From the NCBI GenBank assembly GCA_004135705.1, contig CM014278.1:73454598-73518597 (forward strand): a stretch of 64,000 nt of DNA. Reading direction: 5' to 3'. Within the stretch, counting starts at the first letter, position 1, and every line of letters starts with the position of its first letter. Positions 30,986-42,850 of the stretch are shown here, in pieces. Source of the DNA: Alloteropsis semialata (lineage: Eukaryota > Streptophyta > Magnoliopsida > Poales > Poaceae). The translations under genes and the position numbers were made by a program. The notes beneath the pieces are model-generated. The model had not been told where the DNA came from. It ran no database searches and saw only the letters and a program-made list of their open reading frames with translations.

Positions 30986-31791
30986 ACACGGACTCAGAGG
31001 CTTCGAGCAGTAAAATTTACACTCGTGTAGCATCGAAAATTCAGCGTCAGCGTAGCTAGACGTCGTCCACGATCTCGACGATCACGGATGGCTCGCCATG
31101 GACCACGGCTGGCCGGTCGGCCACTGCTTTTTCTGAATTCTGAATTCTCACCCGGTGTCACGTGCCTGCAATTCTGAGCACATACTATGGCTGACGACCA
31201 CACTGGATCACTGTTCTTTTGCATCAATTGGAGCCTGTTAAATTACATGAGTTTGGGGAACACCGGATCATGACGGCGATGGAGCTACGGACTACGTGCA
31301 TGAAGTGTTTATTTTTTCTATAAAAGAAAAAGAACATGGACATATTCAAATCTCGATTTCGATACTAGCAGCCAAGGGCCATGGTCCTCGGATGACAGTT
31401 CTAGACACTTCGGTCGATTTTCTTTTTTTTTTCTTTTTGTATCACATTATCTTTCTCAGGGCAGGACCGAGGCGAGGCAGAGGATAAGGCTCGATTTGTG
31501 GCTGGCGTTTGGTTTTCCTGGCGATCTAAAATTAACCAGATTTTTCTTCCCCAATTTCCTTTGGCTCGTGCATAATGATAATGTGCGCCATGCTGTCAGG
31601 AAACTCACCTGCCCGCTGCAATTGCCACCTGCCTCTGAAAATAGCAAACGGAGAAAAAGCGTCCTAGAAAACGGACAGGAGCCTCCTCGCACGGAAACGT
31701 GGGAGTCTGGGAGAGGAGAGCAACCCGGTGGAAAATATCACGCTTCCCTGTTGCCTCGCTGCCGTCCACCTGGTGTTATGGCGACCTCAGT
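30986..31791. other. Intergenic, no supported gene
   Basis: Mixed composition with T-rich runs near 31420. Short ORFs only; nothing recognisable. Confidence 0.4.
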
Positions 31792-32126
31792 GGCCCTGTT
31801 TGAATCTTTAGAGTTATAAAATTAGTAGTACTGTTTACAACTTTGACCACTAATTAGGGGTATTAAATAAAGGCAGTTTACAAAACTACCTCCACAACCC
31901 CTATGCTAATTCGTGAGACGAATCTAATGAGGTCTTTGACCGCACGTTTAGAGGATGGTTACTGTAGCATTACTGTAACAAATCATAGATTACTGTAGCT
32001 CATTAGATTTGTCTCGAAAAGTTACACTCATCCGTGGCTGGGTTTTGCAAATAGACTTCATTTAGTACTCCATGCAAGAAAGATTCCTTTTAGCGATAAT
32101 TTTTATAACTTCATCCAAACAGGGCC
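31792..32126. mobile_element. MITE M5
   Basis: Ends GGCCCTGTTTGAATCTTTAG and the complement of ACTTCATCCAAACAGGGCC. Interior has ACGAATCTAATGAGG and several TACTGTAGC words. A different but related family to M2-M4. Confidence 0.8.
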
Positions 32127-33109
32127 AGTCTCAAACGGCTCTGGCTTGACCTGAACCGGGCCTGAATGGATATGCCTATTCGGCTGCTTTGTTTCAGGCT
32201 TCTTCTTTTTTGAACTTGGATTGTGTATTTGTGTTTCAGGCTCGCTGCGTCCAGTGGAAAACAACCGCTGGGTTCCAGCCTTCCAGGTGTACGTACGATA
32301 TTTAAAACGTCTCCGTGTTTCATGCTGAGATTTGAGGGAGTTTCCGTAAGGCTCACTGCGTCGAGTGAAAACAAATCGCCGGTTCCAGGTGTACGTGCGA
32401 TATATTTAAAACGTTTCCCATCTCGTAGTAGCTGTTGCTTTTGTTTGAAACTAAGTGAGGCGAAGACTTTCACCGTTCGAAGCTATCAGGATAGTGGCCC
32501 AACAATAATCCTATGCCAAGCAAGCAACTGGGAGTTTGCTTTCTCGGGTATCCGGAGCAACAGCGATCTGAAGAAAAGGCAACTATCTGCGAGATTAATC
32601 TTTGGTTCCGATGAGTTCGCTCAGTCGTCTAGAACACAGCAAACCAGCTGCACGTTCAGTTCAGTTCACACATATTTTGGGAGTAGAGTGAAAGTGCTGC
32701 ACGCTCAGCCAGTTCACTTCAAAAAATGCGAAGGTGTAGACAATATGGCATGGCAAGGCATAATCAGACAACAAAATATAAACCATTGATCTAACCAGTC
32801 CCTATATAAAGGAATTTCATAGAATACTCCATGGGTACTAACAAGCAAAGAGAACCAAACAGTAACAACATCCAGATAAGCAATGGACATATATCTTAAA
32901 ACTGCTCAAGTGACAGATAAGCACTGGATAGTTAGCTTAAAACTCCTCAAGTGACAAGGGTAACTGGATGCAATCAACCATAGCCAAAATCTTTAATGTT
33001 AACCAGTAATAACCACATACGTTCATAACACCATAGAACAAAGAACTAGCCAGTACCAAAAAGATTCAGATAAGCATTGCTTGAACTGCTCAAGATACAA
33101 GCATCCTCT
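32127..33109. other. Intergenic with degenerate repeats; eL21 3' flank
   Basis: Two similar blocks of about 75 bp, 32238-32312 and 32349-32419, both contain GGTTCCAG, GGTGTACGT and ATTTAAAACGT and look like an old tandem duplication. The part nearest 33109 probably holds the 3' untranslated region of the ribosomal protein gene. Confidence 0.5.
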
Positions 33110-34694
33110 CTAGTAACCACCCTTGAGATCATTGACCACATCATAAGGAATAGGAGTGACTGTCTCAAGTCTAGCACCCTCAACCATGAAGCCAGGCTTA
33201 GGACCCACGGGCTGCCTCTTGGTGCTGATCACCTCACCACGGGCCTTGGCATCCGCCTTGAGCTCGTCGTTCTTGGCTTTCCTCAGGCGGAACTCCTCCG
33301 TGCAACGGGAAGGCTGCACATGCTCCACGCGGACATGGATCCGCTTGCTGATGACACGGCCATTTACCTAACAAGAACCAGAACAAGCTCAAGTCAAGTT
33401 ACCATGGCAGATCACTCCAATGATAGATGGAATGCAAATTTGGAAACACATCAATTCACAATGAATTGCATGAAACTGTGAACATAAAGGAACTACAAAT
33501 CAAATAGTTCCCGAGGACTCAAAAGGGTGTTATGGGTTGCAGTGTGAAGCACACTCTGTACAATTCAAAACAAGGTAGCATGCAGAATTGCAGAGAAGAA
33601 GCATACACATTAATCAATATATGATACTTCTAACAGGCATACATTCTGATCAACATCAACACCATTTTGTACTAAGTAAAAGAGACAGAGCAAATTTGCA
33701 AAGTGAATTTATGTATGTATGATCCAAATTGGCTTCTCTAACTGCTACTACTAGACAGAAGAGAAGCCAGAATCAAAAGTTTTGATGTATGCCCATCACA
33801 CGTATTACGTGTGCCACAACAACCTCTCCCGTGGAATACCACGCCACCCCATGGCTTAAGAGGTAAGCGCTCGGCCTAGGGCAAAGAAAACAAGGAGAAT
33901 CAACAGTCCCAGAAACATTAAATGTGAAGGAAACAATTGTCAACACAAACAAATTTGCACCACACCAAAACTTTAACAAAGTACATGTTCTGACCATTAG
34001 ACAGCTCTACAGAACCAACTGGTAACATCGAAATGTTTGATGCTAAGGACAATGACAGTAAGGTTATGTTGATCAATACGAATTCGACACTGAAAGTAAC
34101 AGAATAGCACGCTCAAACTATCCGTCATTGGACAAACATTCCAATAGATAAACGAGATGTCTGATTCTATGTAATTGCAATTCAAAATTCCCTGTGCTAT
34201 CACCAGTAATTAACTGTCTGGTCACAATCTCGGGACTCTGCACAGGTTAACAAATACCACAAGCACGAGCGAAGTTGCAGTTTAAAACATTAGGCTACAC
34301 AGTCACTAACGAACGACTCCATCTTAGTTCCATCAAAATGGTTTCAGAGGCACCACCGCCCTAAAAACTACAATACATCAGCCTCAACACAGATCTAAAG
34401 AACCGGCAGCGGATACAGAACAAATGCTAACAGGATCAACTGCTGCGGGCGTCATACCTGCTTGTTGATCTCGACGCCGATGGCGCGCTTGGTGACGTTC
34501 CAGACGCGTCCGGTGCGGCCGTGGTAGAACTTGTGCGGCATGCCCTTGTGCACGGCGCCGTTCACCTTGACGTCGACGTAGTCGCCGATCTTGTAGGTGC
34601 GGAGGTAGGTGGTGAGCGGGATGTAGCCCTTCTTGCGGAACGGCCGCGCGAACAGGTCGCGGGTCCGCGACCGCAGCCCGTGCCCCGCCGGCAT
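33110..34694 (-). CDS. RPL21: 60S ribosomal protein L21 (eL21)
   Basis: Structural protein of the cytosolic large ribosomal subunit. Two exons, complement(34458-34694) and complement(33110-33367), join at KQ|VNGR with donor CAG|GTATGA and acceptor TTGTTAG. The product is 164 residues, the normal plant length. Family signatures include MPAGHGLRSRTRDLFARPFR at the N-terminus, the KIGDYVDVKVNGAVHKGMPH core and EHVQPSRC in exon 2. The ATG is the only plausible start and lies 110 bp downstream of a good TATA box. No damage is seen; the gene looks functional. The 1,090-bp intron shows no transposon; a hosted snoRNA was looked for by eye and not found. Confidence 0.96.
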
Positions 34695-34774
34695 CTTCCT
34701 CCTCCCTCTCCTTCTCCTTCCTGCGGCTGGGCAGCTGCGGGTGCGGCGGCGGCGGGAGTGTGCGGGTGCTGTGC

Positions 34775-34905
34775 TAGGGTTCGCGGGGGACGAGAGGCGA
34801 CACCTATTTATAGGTGCTCTTTGGGCCGTGTAGCCTGGTAGCGATGATTTTGTTCTTTTTTTGAAAATGGGCTGTCATAGGCTGAATCTTCTGTGTAATT
34901 GGGCT
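34775..34905 (-). promoter_or_regulatory. eL21 promoter: TATA, telo-box and site II elements
   Basis: TATAAATA (minus strand, 34805-34812) lies about 110 bp before the ATG. The leader has AACCCTA (34775-34781), the telo-box common just downstream of ribosomal protein gene starts. TGGGCY/RGCCCA site II words are at 34822-34827, 34868-34873 and 34900-34905. This combination is typical for co-regulated translation genes driven by TCP and telo-box factors in dividing tissue. Confidence 0.75.
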
Positions 34906-35004
34906 AGGCTTTAGCCGAAGGAATCGGACTCGATCCATCTAATCGCTTTCCTCTTCGGAGTCGAGCGTGCGAGATGGCCCACCCGTGCCGCGCAACAAGG
35001 AGGG

Positions 35005-36069
35005 GGGAAAATTAGTCCTATACCACCAAAAAAAATCATGTTCTCCGGAAAATACCATTCAAAGAATCTGACTCTGTGAAATAGCATTTAAAGATTGCTC
35101 CGTTAGGTAATTTACCATTCCGTCGAGTTACCCTTTCGTGCCGTTAAAATAGGACAGAAATACCCTCATGTGCTCTCTATCCTCGTCGTGGTTTGTCGCT
35201 CGTCGATCGTCGTCCTACCAATGTGCCGGCGTGTCCCCTTGCTCGCTGGTAGCCTCTACTGTTTGCTTGCCCCAGGCTGCCCAATCTTCTACTCGTCTCC
35301 ATTGAAGCTCACCTAGCAAGTACTGGAGCAGTTCTCACCGTAGTCTCTCATGCATCGAAGCAGCAGGACGCCATCTCCGAAATCTCAAGCACAGCAGGTT
35401 ATCCCTCCGCTTCAGTGCCTCACAGAAGCAAAGCAACAATAGCCAACAAGGCAACAGGCACAACGCACAAGCAGCACCTCCCCACGCCTCTCCTACCTGC
35501 AGATTTTTGCCGCTATCTTGGATCCCTGCACAGAACAATGCGCGGGCGTTAAGGGCATGGGATTTTGGATCTTGGCCATCGTGGTTGTCTGGTTGCTGAA
35601 GACGGCCTGGGGACGCCGGGTTGGAGAGTGGTGGCCTGCGGATGCCGGATGGCTGCCCTGCTCTGCGGATGCGGCCTGGAGGGGGCGCCACGCTTAGCAG
35701 AAGGTTTCCAGGGAGAGCCGGAGGGGCGACGTTGCCGGTGGGGACAGGGTCGGCATCGCGTCGCGCCGCAGGGAGAGGACGCAGTCGCGCGGCGGGTGTG
35801 GATAGGCCGGAGGGGCAGCATCGCGGGATGCAGCGCGGGTAGATAAGGTCGGACCAGGATCTTATTTTTGTTGGTCCTAGGGGTACAAGAGTCATTTCAC
35901 GTCCAATTTTCTGGTGGAAAGAGATAGAATTAACATTTCGGGCGAATAAATGTAACGGAATGCTATTTTCAGATCACGTTTGCTTCTTTCGGTGCTATTT
36001 CACGGAGGCAAGTTTTTTTAGTGGTATTTTCCGGAAGCGGCGATCTTTGTGCTATAGAACCAATTTTCC
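35005..36069. mobile_element. Non-autonomous Mutator-like element
   Basis: Ends GGAAAATTAGTCCTATACCAC and the complement of GTGCTATAGAACCAATTTTCC match closely, and the similarity continues with gaps for over 100 bp (TCCGGAAAATACCA, GTGAAATAGCA). Flanks ACAAGGAGGG and ACGAGGAGGG (34995-35004, 36070-36079) differ at one base and fit a 9-10 bp Mutator-type duplication. The GC-rich interior has a 186-codon minus-strand ORF (35895-35335), Pro/Arg-rich, with no known domain; it may be a captured gene fragment. No transposase. Confidence 0.75.
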
Positions 36070-36695
36070 ACGAGGAGGGCTGGAGGGGAGGGGACGAGGC
36101 CCCGGCCGCGCATCCGATCGCAGCGAACAGTGGGCCCACCCTAGGCTATTCGCTATTCCCCTCCTCATTGGCATCAGGCAGCGGCGGATCCGCATCTTCG
36201 CGCGCTGCGCATCCTCGCTGCATCACCTCAGGTCCTGTCCTCCTCGATTACCTGCGCTCCGTGGCAGAGCTCGGCGGCCGGCTAGCTTGGGCGCGTGGAT
36301 CGAGCAGCGCAAGCGCGCAGCGGCCGGCAGGACAGCGGCGGTGGCCGGCGGGACAGCAGCAGCGGCGCGGTGGGTAACGGCCAGCCGCCCACTTCAACCT
36401 CTCCGGCAATCTCTCTGTATGCTATCTGGAATCTGCTGTTTTCTTACCCCTACCTCTCTCGGTCTCTCCCGTCCCCGTCTCCTCCTCGTTCTCGGTCTCC
36501 GTGCGACCGTGCACCACTCGCCTCCCAACTTGGCATCGCTTATCTCTCTCGCTGCATCACCTCAGGTCGTCTCTTCCTTGAATTCCTTCTAGGCTTTTAG
36601 CCGCCTCCTGCTGTTAGGGTTTCGTTGTTGCCGCCGCAACCCCCGTCTGTGGATGCCAGCAGCAAAAGCGAGAAATATGCTCTCTTTCCGAAAAG
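36070..36695 (+). other. Leader region of the F-box gene
   Basis: GC-rich then pyrimidine-rich sequence, probably promoter and 5' untranslated region. The 19-bp word CGCTGCATCACCTCAGGTC occurs exactly at 36216-36234 and 36550-36568; each has a CAG|GT donor-like end, so two alternative leader exons are possible. Confidence 0.4.
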
Positions 36696-38279
36696 ATGAA
36701 CGTCTTCATCAACCACTGGTGGAGGTTGTGGCCAGAGATTTTGCAGAGTTTTTCGCGAACGTGCCTTAGCACGTATTTCATTAAGAAGAAAAGAGATTTT
36801 GCAGAGTTGCCACAGGAACTCCTGATGGATATATTTTCTCTTCTGGAGACACCTGATTTAGTGCGCGTGGGCGCTGTCTGTCGCTCCTGGAACTCATCGT
36901 ATACCAGCATATGTGTTATAAATGATGGCGAAGAAATCGATGGAACAAGCAAATCAAACCGCAAAGGAGACACGAGATTTAACGTGGAAAACCCAACCAA
37001 TGCGGAAGGGAAAAACCACGGGCGCCAGCCAGCAAGAACTTCACTATGTCGAGAGTCAGGTTACAACGCCAACGGCGGCGGCTTACAAGAATATGGATCG
37101 AACTCCCCGGTGGAAACCCTAAAGTTAGCCTTTTATCTGTGAATTTGGAACATAACTCAACACATATGTAGCTTTGGGCTGTACAAATGGCCCCAAACAC
37201 CTTGCCTCATCTACACCTCTGAATCTGCTGGTGTCAATATTGCTTTCCTCTACAGCCTCGCGGAGAAAAGGTCCTACAAATTAGCTCTCCCAGAGCCGCC
37301 CATCCACACAAGGTACCTGATTGGATCGTCACTTGGGTGGTTGGTTACTGCTGATGAGCGTTCTGAGATGCACCTTGTGAATCCGATCACTAGTGAACAG
37401 ATTTCTCTCCCATCTGTCATCACCATTGAGCAGGTGACGCCCATTTTTGACGAAGCTGGTGTAATTTGCAAGTATCATTTCTCGCCGCACATGGCAGACT
37501 GTGTCATTGGACCATCTTCAACACATTCTTTAAGCACATTGCGGGACTACCTCTTTCATAAGGCATTTCTATTTTATGATGCATCTGCAAAAAGGTATAT
37601 CGTTGTGTTGATCCACAATCCACTTGGGCAACTTTCATTTGCTAGGATAGGGGATGAGAGGTGGACATGGCTACCACCGCATGCAAATTTTGAGGACTGC
37701 ATGTATAAGGATGGTCTGTTGTATGCAGTGACATTACTTGGTGACATTATTGCCTTTGATCTCAGTGGTATTGTGGCCACAACAAAAATAATTATGGAGA
37801 GGAAGGATAAATATGGGGTTGAGAGAGTTTACTTTGTTGAGGCGCCATGTGGTGATTTGCTGCTAGTTCGGAGACCAGAAGAGTGGATAGAAGAAGCACC
37901 GACTGAGCATGGGCATGCATATACTGATGAGGAAACATTTGAGAACAGAACTTGGAAACTTGCAATATATAAAGTTTGCATTGCATCGGCTAAACTAGTG
38001 CAAATAAATAGCTTCCATGATCATGTCTTGTTTCTTGGGCATAACCAATCACTTTGTTTCCATGCCGAGGAATATCCACAGGTCAAACCGAATCATGTCT
38101 ATCTCACCGATGACTCCAAGTCCATGTCTTTGAAGCGCAGGTTGCGTTGCCGCCTTGCTATTGGCATTCTTGACTTAGAGACCAAGATCATGGATGAAAT
38201 TGTATCTCCGCGGCCATGGTCCAATTGCATGGCTCCCTTGCTGATCATGCCAAACCCCAGAAAGATTGATTTGTCATAG
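36696..38279 (+). CDS. F-box/DUF295 protein gene with in-frame insertion
   Basis: F-box proteins link substrates to SCF ubiquitin ligases; the DUF295 class is a large plant family of mostly unknown targets. The F-box (DFAELPQELLMDIFSLLE to VCRSWNS) covers residues 34-68. The DUF295 beta-propeller-like region follows 37170, from FGLYKWPQTPC to the stop at 38277-38279 (about 370 residues). Between them a 249-bp insertion (36914-37162) with a duplicated CATATG interrupts TSIC|SFGLY. Insert plus duplication is 255 bp, so the frame is kept, but it contains a TGA at 37140-37142. Unless the insert is spliced out, only a truncated F-box peptide is made. A cryptic donor at 36899 (GTATAC) with the AG at 37170-37171 would restore an open frame. 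ATG 36696 is the first in frame. Confidence 0.82.
36914..37162 (+). mobile_element. 249-bp solo-LTR-like (TRIM-size) insertion
   Basis: Starts TGTTATAAATG and ends ATAACTCAACA, so it has the TG...CA ends and short TGTT/AACA inverted terminus of an LTR. It is flanked by CATATG on both sides (36908-36913, 37163-37168), one base longer than the usual 5-bp duplication. It has no coding capacity or internal region. Removing it rejoins a continuous F-box/DUF295 reading frame. Confidence 0.65.
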
Positions 38280-39440
38280 AGGAGGGAGAGGAAGAAGAGA
38301 TGATGCTGTCAATGCTATGGTGCATCATCTGGTTTGTAATATCTCCAAAGTATTGTGTGCCTCTTCCGATTTGAACAATTCTTTTGTAAGGTCATATTTG
38401 TATTATGAGAACTGTTTAGTTACTTGTTGCATACCTGTTCAATTTTTACGGATAGAGAGTTCACCTTGCAGCCTGCATGCCGATAAATGATCCAAGGAAA
38501 ACTCACCAGTTTGTCAATTTTTTGTATCTACTATTCTACTTGCAGTGTCTTGACCATCTGATGGTGTTTAGGTGCCTTGGTGCCTTACTTAGCAGTGAAC
38601 AAGAAGCAGTACGCTTCAGCTCTCGTACGTTTGTTCGCCTTCGTCGAGGCTCCTCTGCACTTCAAAAGCAATGACTCTTGTTACACATGCAATTCTCTGA
38701 GAAAAAGGTCAAACAATAGAAGGGAGCCAAACTATCGATGGCCCGTGATATCCAATTGCTGACAGATGTGACAACTATATCTGTGAGGTTAATGTATAGA
38801 TGATTCCTTGTAAACACTGAACAGAGAAACGAGAGTGGCGGTTAGATGAAAGAAGGACTCAGAACCCAGGAGCAGCGTATAGCTAAAGATCCATCCAACC
38901 AATAACGACCCATCAAGCCATCAATCCAAATTGCCGATGGCAAATGGCTTACAAGTTACAAAGAGGTAAAGTATGAAAATGCAAGAACCACTATACCGAC
39001 AGGGAAAAAACTATCACGGTGTATTGCATTACTGCACAAGATACAGGTGGAGCTGTGTACACTTGGGGATTCTGGAGGTTCCTTCACAAAAAGAAATGCT
39101 GAAGGATCGAGTTCCCCGATTGCATATGAAGGCAAACTGAAAGCTCACTGAATGTCTTTGAGCATATTGCTACTGTCTCCAATCTTGCGAGTAATCAGGT
39201 ATCACCAAACATAAGATTATTGGCTTGAACAATACTCATGTCTGAAATGGGCTCGATGGGCCTCTCCTCTTCCATGGCAGGAGAAAACGCCATGCGCTCC
39301 CTGCTATTTTCATCTGTGAATCAACAAGGGCGACAATCATTGCAATGAGCCTGAAGATGCAAAACAACAGGACCACATGAAGGAGGAAATGAATTCAGTC
39401 TCCCCGAACATGATACTGAATGAAGTCGGGGGAGGAGTGG
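38280..39440. other. F-box gene 3' flank and intergenic
   Basis: AT-rich sequence; the first several hundred bases are presumably 3' untranslated region. Short ORFs only, with no recognisable domain. Confidence 0.4.
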
Positions 39441-40020
39441 TGTTGGCGATCAAAATTGGCACAAGGACAGCAAGGCAGGAAGAACCGGTGGAACCGGATT
39501 CTCAAACCGGTGGAACCGGTTTGGTTCACTATTGCCCGTCTGACAGGCAGACCGGTGGAACCGATTTGGGAACCGGTGGAATCGGTTTTCCCCGAGTCCT
39601 AGTAGGATTGGACTCTTTTTGTAGATCCGAGTTGTAATAGGACTTTCCTTGCGGGGTACGACCTCTCCACCCTATAAATATGAAGGGTCACGGCCGATTG
39701 AGTATCATCCAATCGATCAAAACATTTATTACCTTTACTTTTTTGTCATCTCCAAACCCTAGCTTTTTCAACCCTAATTCTGTTCGTTCTTTCGTCTACG
39801 GCGTTTGACGGCTCTCTGAGTGGCCTGCCGATCTCAGAGAAACCCTAGGCGCGCCAGCCCTGACGGGGTCCCTCCCGGGCCGGCGATCTTAGGTCTACGC
39901 AGCAGCTCCCGTAGAACCGGTTTCACCGGTTTCGCCTGGATCTGTTGCAGTTGATCTATCCGTTGCGGATCCGCGCGTTCTAGCGCAAGTTCGGTGTGTT
40001 GACCGTGAAAAGCGTCAACA
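39441..40020 (+). repeat. Element B 5' LTR
   Basis: A 580-bp LTR beginning TGTTGGCGATCAAAATTGG and ending AAAAGCGTCAACA, fixed on the right by the primer site. It contains ACCGGT quartets at 39484-39520 and 39551-39586, a TATA box CTATAAATA near 39671, and a further ACCGGT pair at 39916-39930. The 3' LTR is outside the window, so the left boundary rests on TG plus family resemblance. Confidence 0.75.
39484..39586. promoter_or_regulatory. ACCGGT quartets in element B U3
   Basis: Starts at 39484, 39493, 39506 and 39515, then 39551, 39560, 39572 and 39581 (some with one changed base, e.g. ACCGGA, ACCGAT, ATCGGT). Pair spacing is 9 bp; pair-to-pair spacing is 22 and 21 bp. They lie 85-190 bp upstream of the TATA box. 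Confidence 0.75.
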
Positions 40021-40026
40021 CATTTT

Positions 40027-40042
40027 TGGCGACTCCGCTGAG
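40027..40042 (+). other. Element B primer binding site
   Basis: TGGCGACTCCGCTGAG, six bases after the LTR end, matches the tRNA-derived primer site typical of Tat-type grass Gypsy elements. Confidence 0.75.
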
Positions 40043-40090
40043 AAAATTGGAAATCTTGGTTTTAATAACCGATTATTCAAACCCTAGCCA

Positions 40091-42850
40091 GATGGGATCT
40101 ATCTCAGATCTTGACAAGGAGAACATCATTGTTTCTTCCATGGAGGAGATCAGCGAGGAGGAACGCCTGAAGTTTGAAGCGGCCCAAGAATTCTTCAAGA
40201 CTCAATTGTTGATGGGGCTCAAGAAGGATCGCCATGCAAGGTGACAAGAACTCAAGACTTCATGATGCCGGCGTTCGTGATGAAGGATCAAAAGGTGGAA
40301 GAAATCCCTTCGGTAACTATACATCCGCTTGAACCTTCTACTTCTAATCCTGATAATAAACTTGGTGCTGCGCTTTTACATACCGATGAGGTAGTTAGCT
40401 CTCTTATGGACAGGATAGAAAGAATTGAAAAAGATAGGTTGGTAGAATCTTCTTATTATTCACAAAATATACAACCTATGCAACATGAGAATATACATGC
40501 TAGTGTGTCGGCTACACCAGGGAAAACACCTGAAAACCCTATGTATGGTATGCCGCCTAATTTTTATCCAGGACAAGTACCGCCGCCAACACATGTTTCG
40601 CCAGCCTCGGCGAAACTGGTCTTACCGGTTCCAGAAACCGGTGGAACCGGTTCTGCTGCTCAGGCTACACAGCAGCTTGTTCCGCACGCCGCAGCTCCTG
40701 TTTCGGTGGTCCCTAACCGAAATTCAGAAGCTGTTAATGGGTCTGCTTATATTAGAACATGTGCTTATACATCACCTCCTATACCTAATCAAAACACTAG
40801 TTCTAGCGGGATTCCTAATGATGTATATGATCAATATTTGCGGCAAAATTCTACTGGCATGCCTCATGTTGCTCAAGTTCAAAGTACAGCCACAGGGCAA
40901 TCTGATCTAACTCGTTCAAATTTATATGCTGAATTTTATAAAATGAAGGACGAGTTAGCTAGTATGATGCAGGATAAGCTTGGCATTGATATGGGTAATT
41001 CTAGATTATATCAAAAATCATATTCTAATAATTTTGATGCTGTAGCTTACCCCAACAATTGGCGTGTTCCTGATTTTGTAAAATTTAATGGTGATGATAG
41101 TAAGACCACTTGGGAACACATTAGCCAATATATTACTCAACTAGGAGAGGCTAGTTCTAATGATGCTTTGAAAGTTCATTTATTTTCATTATCTTTAACT
41201 GGAACTGCTTTCTCTTGGTTTTCTTCATTAACTCTTGGCTCAATTAATTCATGGAATCAATTAGAGCAAAAATTTCATGATCATTTTTATAGTGGGAGTA
41301 CTCAATTAAAATTGACAGATTTGACATCGGTTAAGCAACAAAGAGATGAATCTGTTGTTGATTATTTTAAACGATTCAAAGAAACTAGAAACCGATGCTT
41401 TAATTTGTCGCTTTCTGAAAGGGATCTTGCTGATGTTGCCTTTAATGGTTTAAGATCCTCTATTAGGGAAAAGATAGAAGGCTTTGAACACTTTTTGGTT
41501 AATCAAGTGCAAGTAAGAGCTTTAGCTATTGAAAACCGAATTAAAAATAGCAAGGATACATATAAGACTCATCGTTCTAATGTTCATCTTGTTACTTATG
41601 ATTCTAGTAGTTCGGACGATGATGAAGATATGTATGTTGCTGAACTTGTATGGCCTTCTAAGAATAAATCGTACACTTGTCCATCTCTTAAACCAATTCA
41701 AAAGAATCGGAAAAAAGAAGTGCGATTTACTTTTGATGTTTCCAAGTGCGATCGTATTTTTGATGAATTATTGAAGAATGGAAACATTAAGATGTCTCAT
41801 ACTATTCCTCCACTTGAAGAGCTCAAAAGGCGGGCATATTGCAAATTACATAATTCTTTTTCGCATGCTACCAATGATTGCAATGTTTTCCATCGACAGG
41901 TGCAATCGGCCTTAAATGAAGGACGTTTGACACTACATGAGATGCAGGTGGATAAAGAGCCTTTCCCTGTCAATACCCTTGAGATGCAACCTCCTAAGGT
42001 TCTGGTTCAGCCGCATCAAGTCGAATCAACTAAAGGAAAAAATGTTGTTGTGGGTGAAGAGAAGCCAAAACCTGAAAATTTGAAAGGAAAATCAATTGTC
42101 AGGGAAGTGGTGTGTAAGAAGACCCTCAATGGCAGAGAAACATTCAAGATCACTGCAAGAGTCACGGATCTCGAGGGGCAAGGATCATCAAAGAAACCGT
42201 TTGAGCCTGTACAGGACAAACCGGTTCTACCGGTTCCTGAAACTGGTTTCACAGGTTCTACTCAGGGGCGCCAGAAAATATTGAAGCCTAAGCGTCCAGA
42301 GATTGGAACCTGGAAAGTCAATGTGGCCAAGGATCAGGGAAAAATTGCAAAGCCAAAAGTGACCTATGACCAGTTGTTTTCCAAATATGCAAATCAAAAG
42401 CCAGTTGATGATGATTGGCCAGCAAAAAAGAGAAAGAGGTCACCTCCGCGCCAAGAGAAGCCAATTTCGCCTCCAAGGGCGAATAACAGGTGGAATGGTA
42501 ATGGTGATAACTTTTATTCCCAACAGAACCAATGTCAAAACATGCCATGGATGCCTCCATATTACAATTATCAATATCCGGCATGGGATCACAATGGGAT
42601 GAATATGCCTTATTACCCTGCGCAGCATCCTTCTTTTCATCCAGGGTGGGGTAATAACAGAGTTCCAGCACGTGAGAGGTTGGTAGATAACCGTTCGGCT
42701 CCTCGTCGATCAGGTTGGGATGTGCCACCTCAAACCGGTGGAACCGGTCCTGTAAACCGGTTAAACCGGCTTCCCCAGAAGAGACAACCTTCTCCTCCTA
42801 AGCAAGTTTATCAGCCTAAAAAGATGGAGGAAGTTGTCCAAAAGATGTAG
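40091..42850 (+). CDS. Element B gag, frameshifted
   Basis: Starts MGSISDLDKENIIVSS at 40091 and shifts frame at about 40241, where the first frame meets TGA; the second frame then runs 869 codons. The retrotransposon gag core is at about 41060-41450 (NNWRVPDFVKFNGDDSKTTW, then FSLSLTGTAFSWFSSL). A CX2H...H...C cluster, YCKLHNSFSHATNDC, at about 41838 is a zinc-binding motif of Tat gag proteins. Pro/Gly-rich spacers encode ACCGGT quartets as LPVPETGGTG or PVEPV peptides. The frame ends at TAG 42848-42850, but continues in the same frame into the protease part. Confidence 0.85.

Noticed and set aside
33368..34457. snoRNA or tRNA inside the eL21 intron
   Set aside because: No convincing C/D box pair or cloverleaf was found by eye.
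42848..42850. Programmed readthrough stop between gag and protease of element B
   Set aside because: The UAG is in frame, but the following bases do not match the CARYYA readthrough context and the element has other lesions; a plain nonsense mutation is more likely.
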